NCBI GenBank assembly: GCA_017745075.1
Contig: JAGIAD010000014.1
Location: 112,074-176,073 of the forward strand
DNA length: 64,000 nt
From: Sphingobacteriaceae bacterium
Lineage (GTDB): Bacteria; Bacteroidota; Bacteroidia; Sphingobacteriales; Sphingobacteriaceae
Direction: 5' to 3'
Positions 36,470-45,131 of the stretch are shown here, piece by piece. Under the pieces are notes generated by a model. The model ran no database searches and had not been told where the DNA came from. It worked only from the letters and a program-made list of their open reading frames with translations. Within the stretch, counting starts at the first letter, position 1, and each line of letters begins with the position of its first letter. The position numbers were made by a program, and so were the translations under genes.

Positions 36470-36630
36470 GCATCTCATCCATACGTCATTCCCGTGCAGA
36501 CGGAAATCTTGATGCGGCTTGCAAATCCGGCTCGATGCTTTAGGATTCCCAATCGAGTTGGGAATGACGTGTGGATTAGAAACCCAGTTTATGCTTTAAG
36601 ATCTCCAATCAAGTTGGGGATGACGATTCA
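36470..36630. repeat. Dispersed palindromes, second block
   Basis: Contains a near copy of the 35978-36006 element, then two further 'caagttgggaatgacg' arms (about 36540-36572 and 36602-36625) that are inverted relative to the first. No gene is supported here, although a frame stays open. Confidence 0.6.
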
Positions 36631-36642
36631 TCTAATATATAT

Positions 36643-37569
36643 CTACAAAAAGTTGTCCTCCGTCCTGTAAGCCGAAATTACGGCCAGTTCACCTTCTTTT
36701 CCACCTTTCGAATTGCCGTGCTCCATGCCCATAATACCTTTATAGCCTTTAGTATACAAGTGTTTGAACAGGTTTTTATAATTGATTTCTCCGGTTGTAG
36801 GTTCTTTCCTGCCCGGATTATCGCCAATCTGGATGTAGGCAATCTCGTCCCAGCAGCGGTCGATGGTTTTAATCAGGTCTCCTTCAGTGCGTTGCATGTG
36901 GTAAATATCATAAAGGATTTTACAAGAAGGGCTTTTAACTGCTTTACAAACGGCGTAGGTTTCGTTGGTTTTTTGGAGGAAAAGCTCGGGTGTATCGCTA
37001 AGGGTTTCCAAAACCATAACTAAGCCATGAGGTTCAAAAATCTCGGCACCCGCACGCATGGCATCAATTACATTGGCAAACTGGTTCCCATAGGGCAGGT
37101 TACGTTCATAAAACCCCGGTACTACGGTAAGCCATTTGGCATTACAGCGCTTTGCCGCTTCGACTGCTTTTTTGCAGGTTTCTATAAATTTATCTTTAAA
37201 TTCCTTTTTACCGGTAGTTAAAGAGGTTTTCCAGTTGTCGCCACCATCTACTACAAAAACGCCCATGCGCATCCCCAATTTGGCCAGCAGGTTTCCGATT
37301 TTTTCCTGCTCTTCAACAGGGCGGCCCAGGTAACCGTTATCTTCTATAGAACGGAAACCTTTATCGTACATGAACTGGATCTGATCTAAAAAACTTTTAC
37401 CCGCATGATTTTGGAACATGCCCTGGTGCGGGGCATAATCGAGGTTAAAAGTTTTGTCGCTTAATGCGGTATCGGTTTTTTCGGCAGCGAGAATATGGCT
37501 AAAACCTCCCCCTGTGGTTACAGCACCAGCAGTAAGGAGGCTATTTCTTATAAATTCACTTCTTTTCAT
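36643..37569 (-). CDS. Secreted sugar isomerase/epimerase-like TIM-barrel protein
   Basis: A 308-residue protein of the xylose isomerase-like / hydroxypyruvate isomerase TIM-barrel family. The N-terminal signal is Tat- or Sec-like (MKRSEFIRNSLLTAGAVTTGGG, one Arg of a degraded twin-Arg motif). Metal-binding barrel residues appear in VLETL (Glu), ILYDIYHMQRTEGD (Asp/His) and the final GMEHG. It heads downstream in a minus-strand run with apbE, a Gfo/Idh/MocA protein and a SUMF1-type protein. The 16-base gap to apbE suggests one operon. It probably handles a keto-sugar. Confidence 0.85.
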   Translation of the reverse strand: MKRSEFIRNSLLTAGAVTTGGGFSHILAAEKTDTALSDKTFNLDYAPHQGMFQNHAGKSFLDQIQFMYDKGFRSIEDNGYLGRPVEEQEKIGNLLAKLGMRMGVFVVDGGDNWKTSLTTGKKEFKDKFIETCKKAVEAAKRCNAKWLTVVPGFYERNLPYGNQFANVIDAMRAGAEIFEPHGLVMVLETLSDTPELFLQKTNETYAVCKAVKSPSCKILYDIYHMQRTEGDLIKTIDRCWDEIAYIQIGDNPGRKEPTTGEINYKNLFKHLYTKGYKGIMGMEHGNSKGGKEGELAVISAYRTEDNFL

Positions 37570-37585
37570 CGGTGAGGTTTTTAGG

Positions 37586-38584
37586 TTATTGGTGTGTAAT
37601 TAATTTTTTAAATCCGGTGGTTAAGGTATCGGCTACTTTGCCATCTTTTTGGTGGTACACAAAATAAGCTTCGAGGTTTTTTCTGCTTTCTACAAAGGCA
37701 ATAGCATCTTTAAGGTGCATGGCCATTAAGGCATTGTCGTAACCATCGGCAGTGATGGCATCGTTCGCATAAACCGTAACGCTGATCATTTCATTATCTA
37801 AAGGGTAGCCCGTTTTAGGATCAATCAGGTGAGAAATTTTTTTCTTGCCGCTCTGGTGAAACTTCCGGTAATTGCCTGAAGTGGTGATGGCGCCTGAATT
37901 TATGGCGGCGATATGTCTGATTACCGGGATACCATCTTTATCAGGCCCTTCAATACCGATTTTCATGGCCTCTCCATTGGGTTTTGGTCCTGATATCCGG
38001 ATTTCGCCTCCCAGTTCGGCTACGTACTGCTTAATTCCCTTTTTTTCGAGATAAGCGGCAATTAAATCGACACTGTAACCCTGGGCTATTCCATTTAAAT
38101 CGATCTGTACGCAGGGTTTTAGTTTACTTAATAAACCATTTTTGAGTTTTAGGTTTTTCATGCCTACACAGGTCAATATAGATTTAATGACAGCCGGATC
38201 GGGTTCTTTTTTTGCCTCTTTTGGCCCAAAACCCCAGGCCTGTACCAATGGGGCAACGGTAATATCAAAAATACCTTTGGTATCCTGGTTGATCTCGAAA
38301 CTCCTTTTAAGCACGTCGTTTATGAAACGATCGGTTTTAATTTCTTTTTCAGCAGCATTAAATTGATTTATCAATGATCCCTTTTTGTAAAGCGACATCG
38401 ATAAATCAATTTCGTTTAAAAGACTATCTATGCCTGCCTTAGTTGCTAAACTATCAGTGGCATAGTACATGATGGCATAATCGGTTCCCTGTGCAAAACC
38501 ATTGATTTTATATTGCCTCACTTCTTTTTTTAAGGAAAAAGCAAAAATCAATGGTAAAATGAAAAGCAAAAACCTATAACGCAT
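37586..38584 (-). CDS. apbE: FAD:protein FMN transferase
   Basis: A 332-residue periplasmic enzyme that attaches FMN to Thr/Ser of target redox proteins, using FAD. Signature segments: the FAQGTDYAIMYYA start, LYKKGSLINQFNA, DITVAPLVQAWGFG, DLNGIAQGYSVD near 165-176, ELGGEIRISG, and SHLIDPKTGYP near the magnesium site. The hydrophobic N-terminus (RFLLFILPLIFAF) is a signal anchor or Sec signal. The target here is not obvious, as no Nqr/Rnf or flavin-modified protein is nearby. Confidence 0.93.
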   Translation of the reverse strand: MRYRFLLFILPLIFAFSLKKEVRQYKINGFAQGTDYAIMYYATDSLATKAGIDSLLNEIDLSMSLYKKGSLINQFNAAEKEIKTDRFINDVLKRSFEINQDTKGIFDITVAPLVQAWGFGPKEAKKEPDPAVIKSILTCVGMKNLKLKNGLLSKLKPCVQIDLNGIAQGYSVDLIAAYLEKKGIKQYVAELGGEIRISGPKPNGEAMKIGIEGPDKDGIPVIRHIAAINSGAITTSGNYRKFHQSGKKKISHLIDPKTGYPLDNEMISVTVYANDAITADGYDNALMAMHLKDAIAFVESRKNLEAYFVYHQKDGKVADTLTTGFKKLITHQ

Positions 38585-38594
38585 CCATTTAGTT

Positions 38595-39914
38595 TTAGAT
38601 CACCTTTGTTTGTCCCGGCCTGGCTACAGGGTATAATCCATTTTCATCAGGCATTAATTTAGGGTTAGCATCCCATGCAAAACGCTCGGGCATTAAGCTG
38701 ATGTTTGAAGCCAGGGCCTCATCCCATTTAATGGTTTGACCGGAATAGGTAGCAAAACGGCCAATAATTGACGAAAATGTACTGGTTGCAGCATAATCTA
38801 CATTACTGAATCTATATTCTCCCTTAGAAACCGCATCGAACAGCTCGTCGTGCTCTGTCTGGTACGGGTTTGCATTTCCTTTGGTATTGTGGTTATATAA
38901 TTCTTTGCCGCTGTAATCTTTCATGATGGCCTGGTTGCCGGCTGAAAGATAAATTTTGCCTTTTGTACCTTGAAAAGATTCATCCACACGGTTACTGATC
39001 CCTTCAAAATGCCTGCACTGGCTATGGATTACCGCACCATCGGCATAAGTGAGTTCGATTGAGTGGTTATCATAAATCTCGCCATAATCTTTTCCCGTTC
39101 TCCAGGCGCGGCTGCCCGTTCCCTGTACCGAAACCGGATGTCCGTTTTTGATCCAGTTGGCAATGTCGATATTATGTACATGCTGCTCTACAATATGATC
39201 GCCGCATAACCAGTTGAAATAATACCAGTTTCTCATCTGGTACTCCATTTCAGTCTGGTTCGGTTTACGCGGACGTACCCAAACGCCACCGCTGTTCCAA
39301 TATACCTGGCCCCCCGTAATATCGCCAATGGCACCGTCGTTAATGCGTTTCATTGCTTCGCGATAATTGGCCTGGTAGCGGCGCTGTAAGCCTACCACAA
39401 CGTTTAATTTTTTCTTTTTCGCTTCTTCGGCTGCGGCCAATACCTTTCTGATGCCCGGTGCATCTACAGCAACAGGTTTTTCCATGAAAATTTGTTTGTT
39501 CTGTTTAACCGCTTCTTCGAAATGGATAGGACGGAAGCCCGGAGGCGTGGTTAACAGCACTACATCGGCTAATGGAATGGCTTTTAAATAAGCATCGAAA
39601 CCTACAAACTGGCGTTCTTTCGGAACATCCATTTTTGCAGCAAATTTCGAACTTAAGGACTGGTAACTGCTATCTAAACGGTCTTGAAAAGCGTCGGCCA
39701 TAGCAACCAGTTTAATGTTGAATTTAGTGCTTAGTGCCTGGAAAGCTGCTCCAGTACCTCGATCGCCACAGCCTATTAAGGCAATTTTAATGGTATCCGA
39801 ACCGGATGCATATGCTCCGGCCAGTGGAATACTGCTTAACATGGCCCCGCCGGCCAGCATGGCTGTTGCTTTTAAAAAATCGCGACGATCTTGTTGGTTA
39901 ATTGGTTTTTTCAT
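38595..39914 (-). CDS. Gfo/Idh/MocA family oxidoreductase with Tat signal
   Basis: A 439-residue periplasmic NAD(P)-dependent oxidoreductase. It opens with a strong twin-arginine signal (DRRDFLKATA near residues 8-17). The Rossmann motif IALIGCGDRGTG lies near 44-55, EKPVAVD follows, and the substrate domain has HVHNIDIANW. The stop lies 10 bases from the apbE start. It sits with a TIM-barrel isomerase and a SUMF1-type protein, a composition like the first cluster at 4.2-8.4 kb. The substrate is unknown. Confidence 0.92.
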   Translation of the reverse strand: MKKPINQQDRRDFLKATAMLAGGAMLSSIPLAGAYASGSDTIKIALIGCGDRGTGAAFQALSTKFNIKLVAMADAFQDRLDSSYQSLSSKFAAKMDVPKERQFVGFDAYLKAIPLADVVLLTTPPGFRPIHFEEAVKQNKQIFMEKPVAVDAPGIRKVLAAAEEAKKKKLNVVVGLQRRYQANYREAMKRINDGAIGDITGGQVYWNSGGVWVRPRKPNQTEMEYQMRNWYYFNWLCGDHIVEQHVHNIDIANWIKNGHPVSVQGTGSRAWRTGKDYGEIYDNHSIELTYADGAVIHSQCRHFEGISNRVDESFQGTKGKIYLSAGNQAIMKDYSGKELYNHNTKGNANPYQTEHDELFDAVSKGEYRFSNVDYAATSTFSSIIGRFATYSGQTIKWDEALASNISLMPERFAWDANPKLMPDENGLYPVARPGQTKVI

Positions 39915-39950
39915 GTGTTTAAATTTTATTTTGGTTAGGGTTGTGTTTTT

Positions 39951-40916
39951 TTAAAAGTCTTTTATAGGCTGCTTATCGTAATACGCATCTATTTCTGCTT
40001 TTGAAGGTGTTTTTACAGGGCGTACCAGGCGCATGCCTACAAAAGGAGCTTCAGGGAACCACCAGTTACTTTTCGGAATCTGTGGATCCAATTGTTTCCA
40101 GGAAGGGTCAGAGGCCAATCTAACCGTCGAGGTTAAATTATCTGCTGTTTCATCGTAAGAACCTCCACGAACAACATTTGGGTAAAGTTTTTCGGGTTTG
40201 GCAACAGGGTTTTCAGTGATCTTATCTTTGCCCTGGCTATAAAAATCGGCAACATACTGGTCGTAAGTCCATTCGCTAACATTCCCGTGCATATCGTACA
40301 AACCCCAGGCATTTGGTTTTTTTAATCCTACCTGGTGGGTTTTGTTATCGCTGTTATCTTTATACCAGGCATAATCGCCTAATTTAGATGCATCGTCACC
40401 AAAAGAATATTTGCTTTCGGTTCCTGCTTTACAGGCGTATTCCCATTCGGCCTCTGTTGGTAAGCGATAAAAAACACCTGTACGCACATAAAGCCATTTA
40501 CAAAACTGGATGGCGTTATATTGTGTCATGGCTATGGCGGGCTGGTGCTCTTTACCCATGCCAAAAGTCATATCGAGATAGGGTTTTGTAGGCCTGGTAA
40601 CTGCATCTACTTCAGCCGGAATGGCACCTGTACTGGCTTGTTTTTCGTAATCGCGATAGAGGAAGGGTTCAAAAATATCCCAGGTTACCTCATGTTTTCC
40701 TATCCAGAAAGCATCGAGTTTAACTTCATGAACGGGTTGCTCATCGGGTTTTCCGGTTTTACTTCCCATTTTGAATTTGCCTGCTGGTATAGCCTGCATA
40801 TCGAATTTTAATTTGGTTCCATTAATGGATTGCGTGTACGAATCGCTGGGTTTTTGTGCTAAAATCTGCGCACTTGGATAAGCTATTAATGCTGCGGCAA
40901 TTAACTTTTTAAACAT
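39951..40916 (-). CDS. SUMF1/EgtB/PvdO-type secreted protein
   Basis: A 321-residue protein with a Sec signal peptide ending QILAQ, and a formylglycine-generating-enzyme-like fold: PAGKFKMGSKTGKPDEQPVHEV, IGKHEVTWDIFEPF, RLPTEAEWEYACKAG, NAWGLYDMHGNVSEW and VVRGGSYDE. The Cys pair used by true formylglycine-generating enzymes near the C-terminus is not present, so sulfatase activation is unlikely. It is the first gene of a four-gene minus-strand run with a Gfo/Idh/MocA protein 36 bases downstream. Its role is unknown. Confidence 0.88.
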   Translation of the reverse strand: MFKKLIAAALIAYPSAQILAQKPSDSYTQSINGTKLKFDMQAIPAGKFKMGSKTGKPDEQPVHEVKLDAFWIGKHEVTWDIFEPFLYRDYEKQASTGAIPAEVDAVTRPTKPYLDMTFGMGKEHQPAIAMTQYNAIQFCKWLYVRTGVFYRLPTEAEWEYACKAGTESKYSFGDDASKLGDYAWYKDNSDNKTHQVGLKKPNAWGLYDMHGNVSEWTYDQYVADFYSQGKDKITENPVAKPEKLYPNVVRGGSYDETADNLTSTVRLASDPSWKQLDPQIPKSNWWFPEAPFVGMRLVRPVKTPSKAEIDAYYDKQPIKDF

Positions 40917-41086
40917 AATTTTTGGTTAGATACACTTAATTCTCTCGTGTGTTTATTTGATTGCTTTCTGAAACACTAAAGTAAATAACCACAATTAAAA
41001 CAAAGAAAATTTATGTAACAATAAAGGTAAGTGTTGTAACATTAAAAGTCAAACTGACAATTAATATTGTGCTTCGGTTCAATTGG

Positions 41087-42364
41087 TTACCTTCTGTCTG
41101 AAACTTTATTGCTTAAATTGGTATAGCCAATGAGGGTATCCCAGCGTGCACCCGGACGCCGGTAATAAACGAAAATCTGATAGCTGTTTTCTGTCTGGAA
41201 GAATGCACCCTCGAAAGGTTTGGTTTCCATTAGCTTTGTATCTTTGTTAAACCAGGCAAACTCATAATCGTAGAGGCCTTGTTTAAGGATCACATTGCCA
41301 TAAAACTGTTTCCTGTTGGCATCATAAATCAGTTTGTTTTCATTGCCCATAGTGTAGTTGTTAAACCGGCCAACAACATAAGCATCGCCGTTAGGGCTGG
41401 GAGCAGGGGCATTTAAGGTGAATAAAACACTCATATACTCTGCTTCTGTTTTATCATCCCGTCCGTCGGTATTGCGGATAAAAAAGTTTCCGTTTTCATC
41501 AAACTGGTTGGCAAAGGCACCTGTAGTTCGGGGTGCGTCCTGAAAAAGTATCACGTTTACCGATTCGTTATCCCGGTATATGCCTTTAACATTATCGGCT
41601 TTGTACCTTAAACTGCGGGTATCGAATTTTCTGAATTCGTTGTCGCCCCAGAAATCATTAGTATTCAGGTCGTTATAAACCAGTTGGTTTGGTCTTACAA
41701 ATGCCGGTTTGGTATTCACCTGGATGGTATTGGCATTAAAATTTTGCATCACCACTGCTTTTATATCCTGGTAGGGATTCTGGATAGGGAAAGTGTGGTT
41801 GATGGTAAAGTTGATCTTTTGCTTGTAATTCCTGTTTTCTACCTGCATGGAGTTGGTAATTTCTGCAGCAATGGCCACCTGATTGTCGAGCACGTAAAAA
41901 CGCTGTGAAATAACAGGTTTGTTTTTATCGCCATCCAGGTATACTTTTAATACATAATTACCACCGATTTTGGGTTGGATCTGTGCATTGGGCAGCGTGA
42001 TTTCGTAATGCGTATATTTCCGGGTAGTATTGGATGAATAACGATAGTTGAGGATGCGGTCGTCATTAAAACTTCCTAAATAATCAATGCTCGAAATTTT
42101 AGAAGATTCCCATTCTGCAGTACAATGTTCAATGGTATACCAGTAATTTTGGGTTCCGGAAAGCAAATCGTCAAAAGAAAAAGTAATGGTTTCAGGCGAA
42201 TTGAGCATGATTACCGGTATGCTTTGCTCTTTATTGCTGTTATAACAAAGCACAGTTTTAATATTAGGCAGATAAGTTTTGTTCTCGTTTGTGAAGGTTT
42301 GACTGTTTTGAGCGAAAGCCAGATTGGAGATCAATAATAAGACCGGAATTAATATTTTCTGCAT
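41087..42364 (-). CDS. Type IX secretion system plug-domain (DUF5103) protein
   Basis: A 425-residue secreted protein of the DUF5103 family, now linked to the plug protein of the type IX secretion translocon in Flavobacterium. The signal peptide ends NLAFAQ. The N-terminal region has WYTIEHCTAEWESSKISSIDYLGSFND, the hallmark of the family. The C-terminus ends in a beta-rich stretch with YQIFVYYRRPGARWDTLIGY. The start at 42364 was chosen because a TTG 33 bases upstream would only extend the signal peptide. The gene is monocistronic. Confidence 0.88.
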   Translation of the reverse strand: MQKILIPVLLLISNLAFAQNSQTFTNENKTYLPNIKTVLCYNSNKEQSIPVIMLNSPETITFSFDDLLSGTQNYWYTIEHCTAEWESSKISSIDYLGSFNDDRILNYRYSSNTTRKYTHYEITLPNAQIQPKIGGNYVLKVYLDGDKNKPVISQRFYVLDNQVAIAAEITNSMQVENRNYKQKINFTINHTFPIQNPYQDIKAVVMQNFNANTIQVNTKPAFVRPNQLVYNDLNTNDFWGDNEFRKFDTRSLRYKADNVKGIYRDNESVNVILFQDAPRTTGAFANQFDENGNFFIRNTDGRDDKTEAEYMSVLFTLNAPAPSPNGDAYVVGRFNNYTMGNENKLIYDANRKQFYGNVILKQGLYDYEFAWFNKDTKLMETKPFEGAFFQTENSYQIFVYYRRPGARWDTLIGYTNLSNKVSDRR

Positions 42365-42450
42365 GGTTAAAAGTAAAGTTTTATTGGGAAGGGACAAAAC
42401 CGAATGGTAATGGTTGCCACGGAAACACGGATGGACACGGAAGATTTCTA

Positions 42451-42703
42451 TTCGTGGTGTCAGATATTACTATCTGACACAAACATATTTTTGTTTGAAA
42501 ATAAGCCACGGAAACACGGATTAACACGGAAGATTTCTCAGCGAAGCTAAATCTACTGAATAGATCTCTCCGTTCCGCTGCGCTTCAGTCGAGATGACGC
42601 AACGAAGCTTTTTATTCGTGGTGTCAGATATTACTATCTGACGCCAACATTTTCTGTTTGAAAATAAGCCACAGAAACACGGATGGATACGGAAGATTTT
42701 TCG
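42451..42703. repeat. Direct repeat pair of about 90 bp
   Basis: Copies at 42451-42540 and 42615-42703, each starting TTCGTGGTGTCAGATATTAC and ending in the CCACGGAAACACGGATTAACACGG element. The first 30 bases form an inverted repeat (TGTCAGATA/TATCTGACA). The ends resemble 54067-54100 and 54365-54395. Confidence 0.8.
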
Positions 42704-42721
42704 ACGTGCCGTCATTTCAAT

Positions 42722-42913
42722 GCCATACAGCGCAGTCTTGCCTCGGCTCTCCGCCGCCGAAGGGCTCTTTCTTTTTGGCATTAAAAAGAAACAAAAAATG
42801 CCGGCTGAAAATTTTTCTTTCAAAGCCAGTGGCATGGCTAGAACAGTGCAATCCGAAAAATTTGTTAGGCCGGTTTTAAGTAGAACGGGGATACTGTGCT
42901 ATGGCCTAGCTGG
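42722..42913 (+). repeat. 192-bp dispersed repeat, copy B
   Basis: Inverted relative to copy A (3660-3851), about 85% identical by eye. The plus strand keeps an open frame over the repeat, matching that of copy A. Confidence 0.8.
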
Positions 42914-42982
42914 GTGGAAACGCATAGTTTCACAAGACGTTCAACATGACATTAAAAATTATCCTTTGTATTCGCGGGCCAA

Positions 42983-43016
42983 AAAAAAGCCGTCCCGATT
43001 TTTCATCGAAACGGCT
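42983..43016 (-). terminator. Terminator of the ABC-F gene
   Basis: On the minus strand AGCCGTTTCGAT (43016-43005) pairs with ATCGGGACGGCT (42999-42988) through two G-U pairs and is followed by eight T. It lies 28 bases after the ABC-F stop. Confidence 0.8.
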
Positions 43017-43043
43017 ATATATCTGTACTTACCGGTGTTTAAA

Positions 43044-44951
43044 CTAAGCTTCCAATTCCATAATCTCGGCGGCCAGACTTTCCCATTTTTCCTGACTTTT
43101 GTCTAAATCTGCTTTGGTGGCCTGGTAGCGTTTATTGGCTTCAGCAAGTTTTTCGGCATTGCTGTAAACATTTTCTTCGGCCAGTTCTGCTTCGATGTTT
43201 TTAACCTTTTGCTCCAGCTCGGTGATTAGTTTTTCTGTTTTCTGCAGTTCATCGTTCAGTTTTTTTAACTGACTGGCTGTATTCGGGGTATTGGGTTTTG
43301 GCTCGGCTTTAGGCTTTTCAGGCATTTTAACCGGAATCGGTTTTGAAACCGGAATTACCCTTTTGCTGTTCCATTCTTCGTATTCGGCATAGGTTCCAGG
43401 ATACTGTTTAATTTTCTCGCCTTCAATAAACCAGATTTTATTGGCCACATTATCCAGAAAATACCTGTCGTGTGATACTGCGATAAAAGTACCTTCAAAC
43501 TGCTGTAAGGCCTGGATAAGGATGTTAACCGATTGGATGTCAAGGTGGTTGGTAGGCTCATCCAGGATCAGGAAATTCGAATCTGTTGTTAATGATTTTG
43601 CAAGTGCCACCCGCGATTTTTCACCTCCTGACAATACCCTGATCTTTTTGAATACATCATCGCCGGTAAACAGGAAACATCCTAAAATACTGCGTAATTC
43701 AGTATCAGTATGTTTTGGCGCGAAGGCCTGCAGCTCTTCTAAAATAGCGTTATCAAGGTGCAGCGATTCCAGCTGGTGCTGTGCAAAGAAGGTTGTGGTT
43801 ACGTTATGGCCGGTTTCGCAGGTACCTTCGAATTTTTCGGTGCCTGCAATCATCCTCAATAAGGTCGATTTTCCCTTACCGTTTGCGCCGATCAGGGCAA
43901 TTTTATCACCTTTTTCGATCACCGCTTCTGCGTCTTCCAGGATATGTACATTCGGATAATGTTTGGTGGCATGTTCGATACGTACAACGTGACGGCCGGA
44001 TGGTTTGGTAAATTTAAAGCTGAAATTTACCGTTGGGTTTTCGTCGTCAACATCTTCAACGCGCTCCAATTTGTCTAAAGCTTTCATCCGCGACTGGGCC
44101 ATTTTGGCTTTGGAAGCCTTGGCTTTAAAACGCTCGATTAAACGTTCCTCCTGCTTGATTTTGGCTTGCTGGTTTTTAAATTCACCTTTCTGGATTTCAG
44201 CCCGAAGTGCTTTTTCTTCTAAATAGTAGCTGTAATTACCGGCATAAACAGTTAATTTTCCCTTACGCGATTCAACCGTACGGTTTACAATCTTATCAAG
44301 AAAATACCTGTCGTGCGATACAATTACAATGGCACCCTCAAAACCCGTCAGGTAATTTTCGAGCCATTTAATAGAGGGTAAATCCATGTGGTTGGTAGGC
44401 TCATCCAGTAACAGGATATCAGGATCCTGCAAAAGGATTTTGGCCAGCATTACACGCATACGCCAGCCTCCGGAGAAGGTATTGAGCGGGCGTAACTGAT
44501 CTACCGTGCTGAAACCTAAACCCGCGAGTATTTCGTTTGCCCTGTATTCAATGTTATAACCGTCTAAAGCTTCAAATTCCTGCTGCTTATCGCTCAGTTT
44601 AAATAAAACCTCTTCGCTATAATCTGTTTCGATTTTTTTAAGCAGTTCTTCAATTTCATCGTGCAGCTGGTTTTGGCGCTCAAAAGCCTCCATGGCCACA
44701 TGTAAAATGCTATGGTGCGAATCGTAAGAGAGTAAATCCTGGTTTAGGTAGCCGATTTTAAGGTCTTTCGACATCGAAACAGTACCTGAAGTTGGCGCGT
44801 ACTCACCTACAATTATCTTTAAAAGTGTTGATTTTCCTGTTCCGTTGGCACCGATCAAACCTGCCCTGTCGCCTGGTTTAATGTGCCAGTTGGCATCATC
44901 ATACAAGGCCCTTGAGCCGATCAGGAATGTTAAATTGTTTATTGAAATCAT
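43044..44951 (-). CDS. ABC-F family ATP-binding protein
   Basis: A 635-residue soluble protein with two ABC ATPase domains and no membrane domain, which acts on the ribosome in this family. Walker A boxes GANGTGKST (about 34-42) and GANGKGKST, signatures FSGGWRMRV and LSGGEKSRVALAKSL, and both LLLDEPTNH / LILDEPTNH Walker B segments are present. A charged linker of about 80 residues (ERLIERFKAKASKAKMAQSRMKALDKL) lies between the domains, and a coiled-coil C-terminus (about 555-635) resembles the Uup type. The start at 44951 was preferred to a TTG 51 bases upstream because a TATTTTTG promoter element lies between them. Confidence 0.93.
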   Translation of the reverse strand: MISINNLTFLIGSRALYDDANWHIKPGDRAGLIGANGTGKSTLLKIIVGEYAPTSGTVSMSKDLKIGYLNQDLLSYDSHHSILHVAMEAFERQNQLHDEIEELLKKIETDYSEEVLFKLSDKQQEFEALDGYNIEYRANEILAGLGFSTVDQLRPLNTFSGGWRMRVMLAKILLQDPDILLLDEPTNHMDLPSIKWLENYLTGFEGAIVIVSHDRYFLDKIVNRTVESRKGKLTVYAGNYSYYLEEKALRAEIQKGEFKNQQAKIKQEERLIERFKAKASKAKMAQSRMKALDKLERVEDVDDENPTVNFSFKFTKPSGRHVVRIEHATKHYPNVHILEDAEAVIEKGDKIALIGANGKGKSTLLRMIAGTEKFEGTCETGHNVTTTFFAQHQLESLHLDNAILEELQAFAPKHTDTELRSILGCFLFTGDDVFKKIRVLSGGEKSRVALAKSLTTDSNFLILDEPTNHLDIQSVNILIQALQQFEGTFIAVSHDRYFLDNVANKIWFIEGEKIKQYPGTYAEYEEWNSKRVIPVSKPIPVKMPEKPKAEPKPNTPNTASQLKKLNDELQKTEKLITELEQKVKNIEAELAEENVYSNAEKLAEANKRYQATKADLDKSQEKWESLAAEIMELEA

Positions 44952-44959
44952 TTCGGCTG

Positions 44960-44967
44960 CAAAAATA
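44960..44967 (-). promoter_or_regulatory. Putative -7 element of the ABC-F gene
   Basis: Minus strand TATTTTTG, 8 bases before the ATG; a CTG stands 20 bases further upstream in the -33 position. Confidence 0.45.
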
Positions 44968-45078
44968 CGAAATTTAAAGGCTTTTTTCAGATGGAAAGTC
45001 AAATAGGGGAGACCGTTCCTTTTTTTGTCATTCTGAATGCAATGAAGAATCTTTGATGGTGTAATTGCAAAATAAATT

Positions 45079-45107
45079 TTGATTTTAATAAAAGCTTCTT
45101 ACCTTTG
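45079..45107 (+). promoter_or_regulatory. Bacteroidota-type promoter of the Rrf2 gene
   Basis: TTG at 45079-45081, an 18-base spacer, TACCTTTG at 45100-45107. It matches the TTG / TAnnTTTG consensus and lies directly upstream of the operator-like palindrome 45110-45130. Confidence 0.65.
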
Positions 45108-45109
45108 TA

Positions 45110-45130
45110 CTGTAATAAAAATAATTACAG
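45110..45130 (+). promoter_or_regulatory. Operator-like palindrome before the Rrf2 gene
   Basis: CTGTAAT at 45110-45116, 7-base AT spacer, ATTACAG at 45124-45130. It sits just downstream of the -7 element and one base before the ATG at 45132. The same 7-7-7 element recurs at 45559-45579 before the next gene, pointing to autoregulation by the Rrf2 protein. Confidence 0.65.
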
Positions 45131-45131
45131 A

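Larger units (their letters stand above)
42365..43043. other. Gene-free, repeat-rich spacer
   Basis: About 680 bases. It contains the direct repeat pair at 42451-42540 and 42615-42703, an element of the GATCTCTCCGTTCCGCTGCG...GTCGAGATGACG family between them (42561-42601), copy B of the 192-bp repeat (42722-42913) and the terminator of the ABC-F gene (42983-43016). No gene is supported. Confidence 0.7.

Noticed and set aside
36422..36670. 82-residue frame after the GIY-YIG gene
   Set aside because: Made almost entirely of CGTCATTCCCG palindromes and the end of the next gene.
42720..43106. 128-residue plus-strand frame over repeat copy B
   Set aside because: Only the repeat part matches copy A; the rest runs through the ABC-F terminator into the antisense of that gene.
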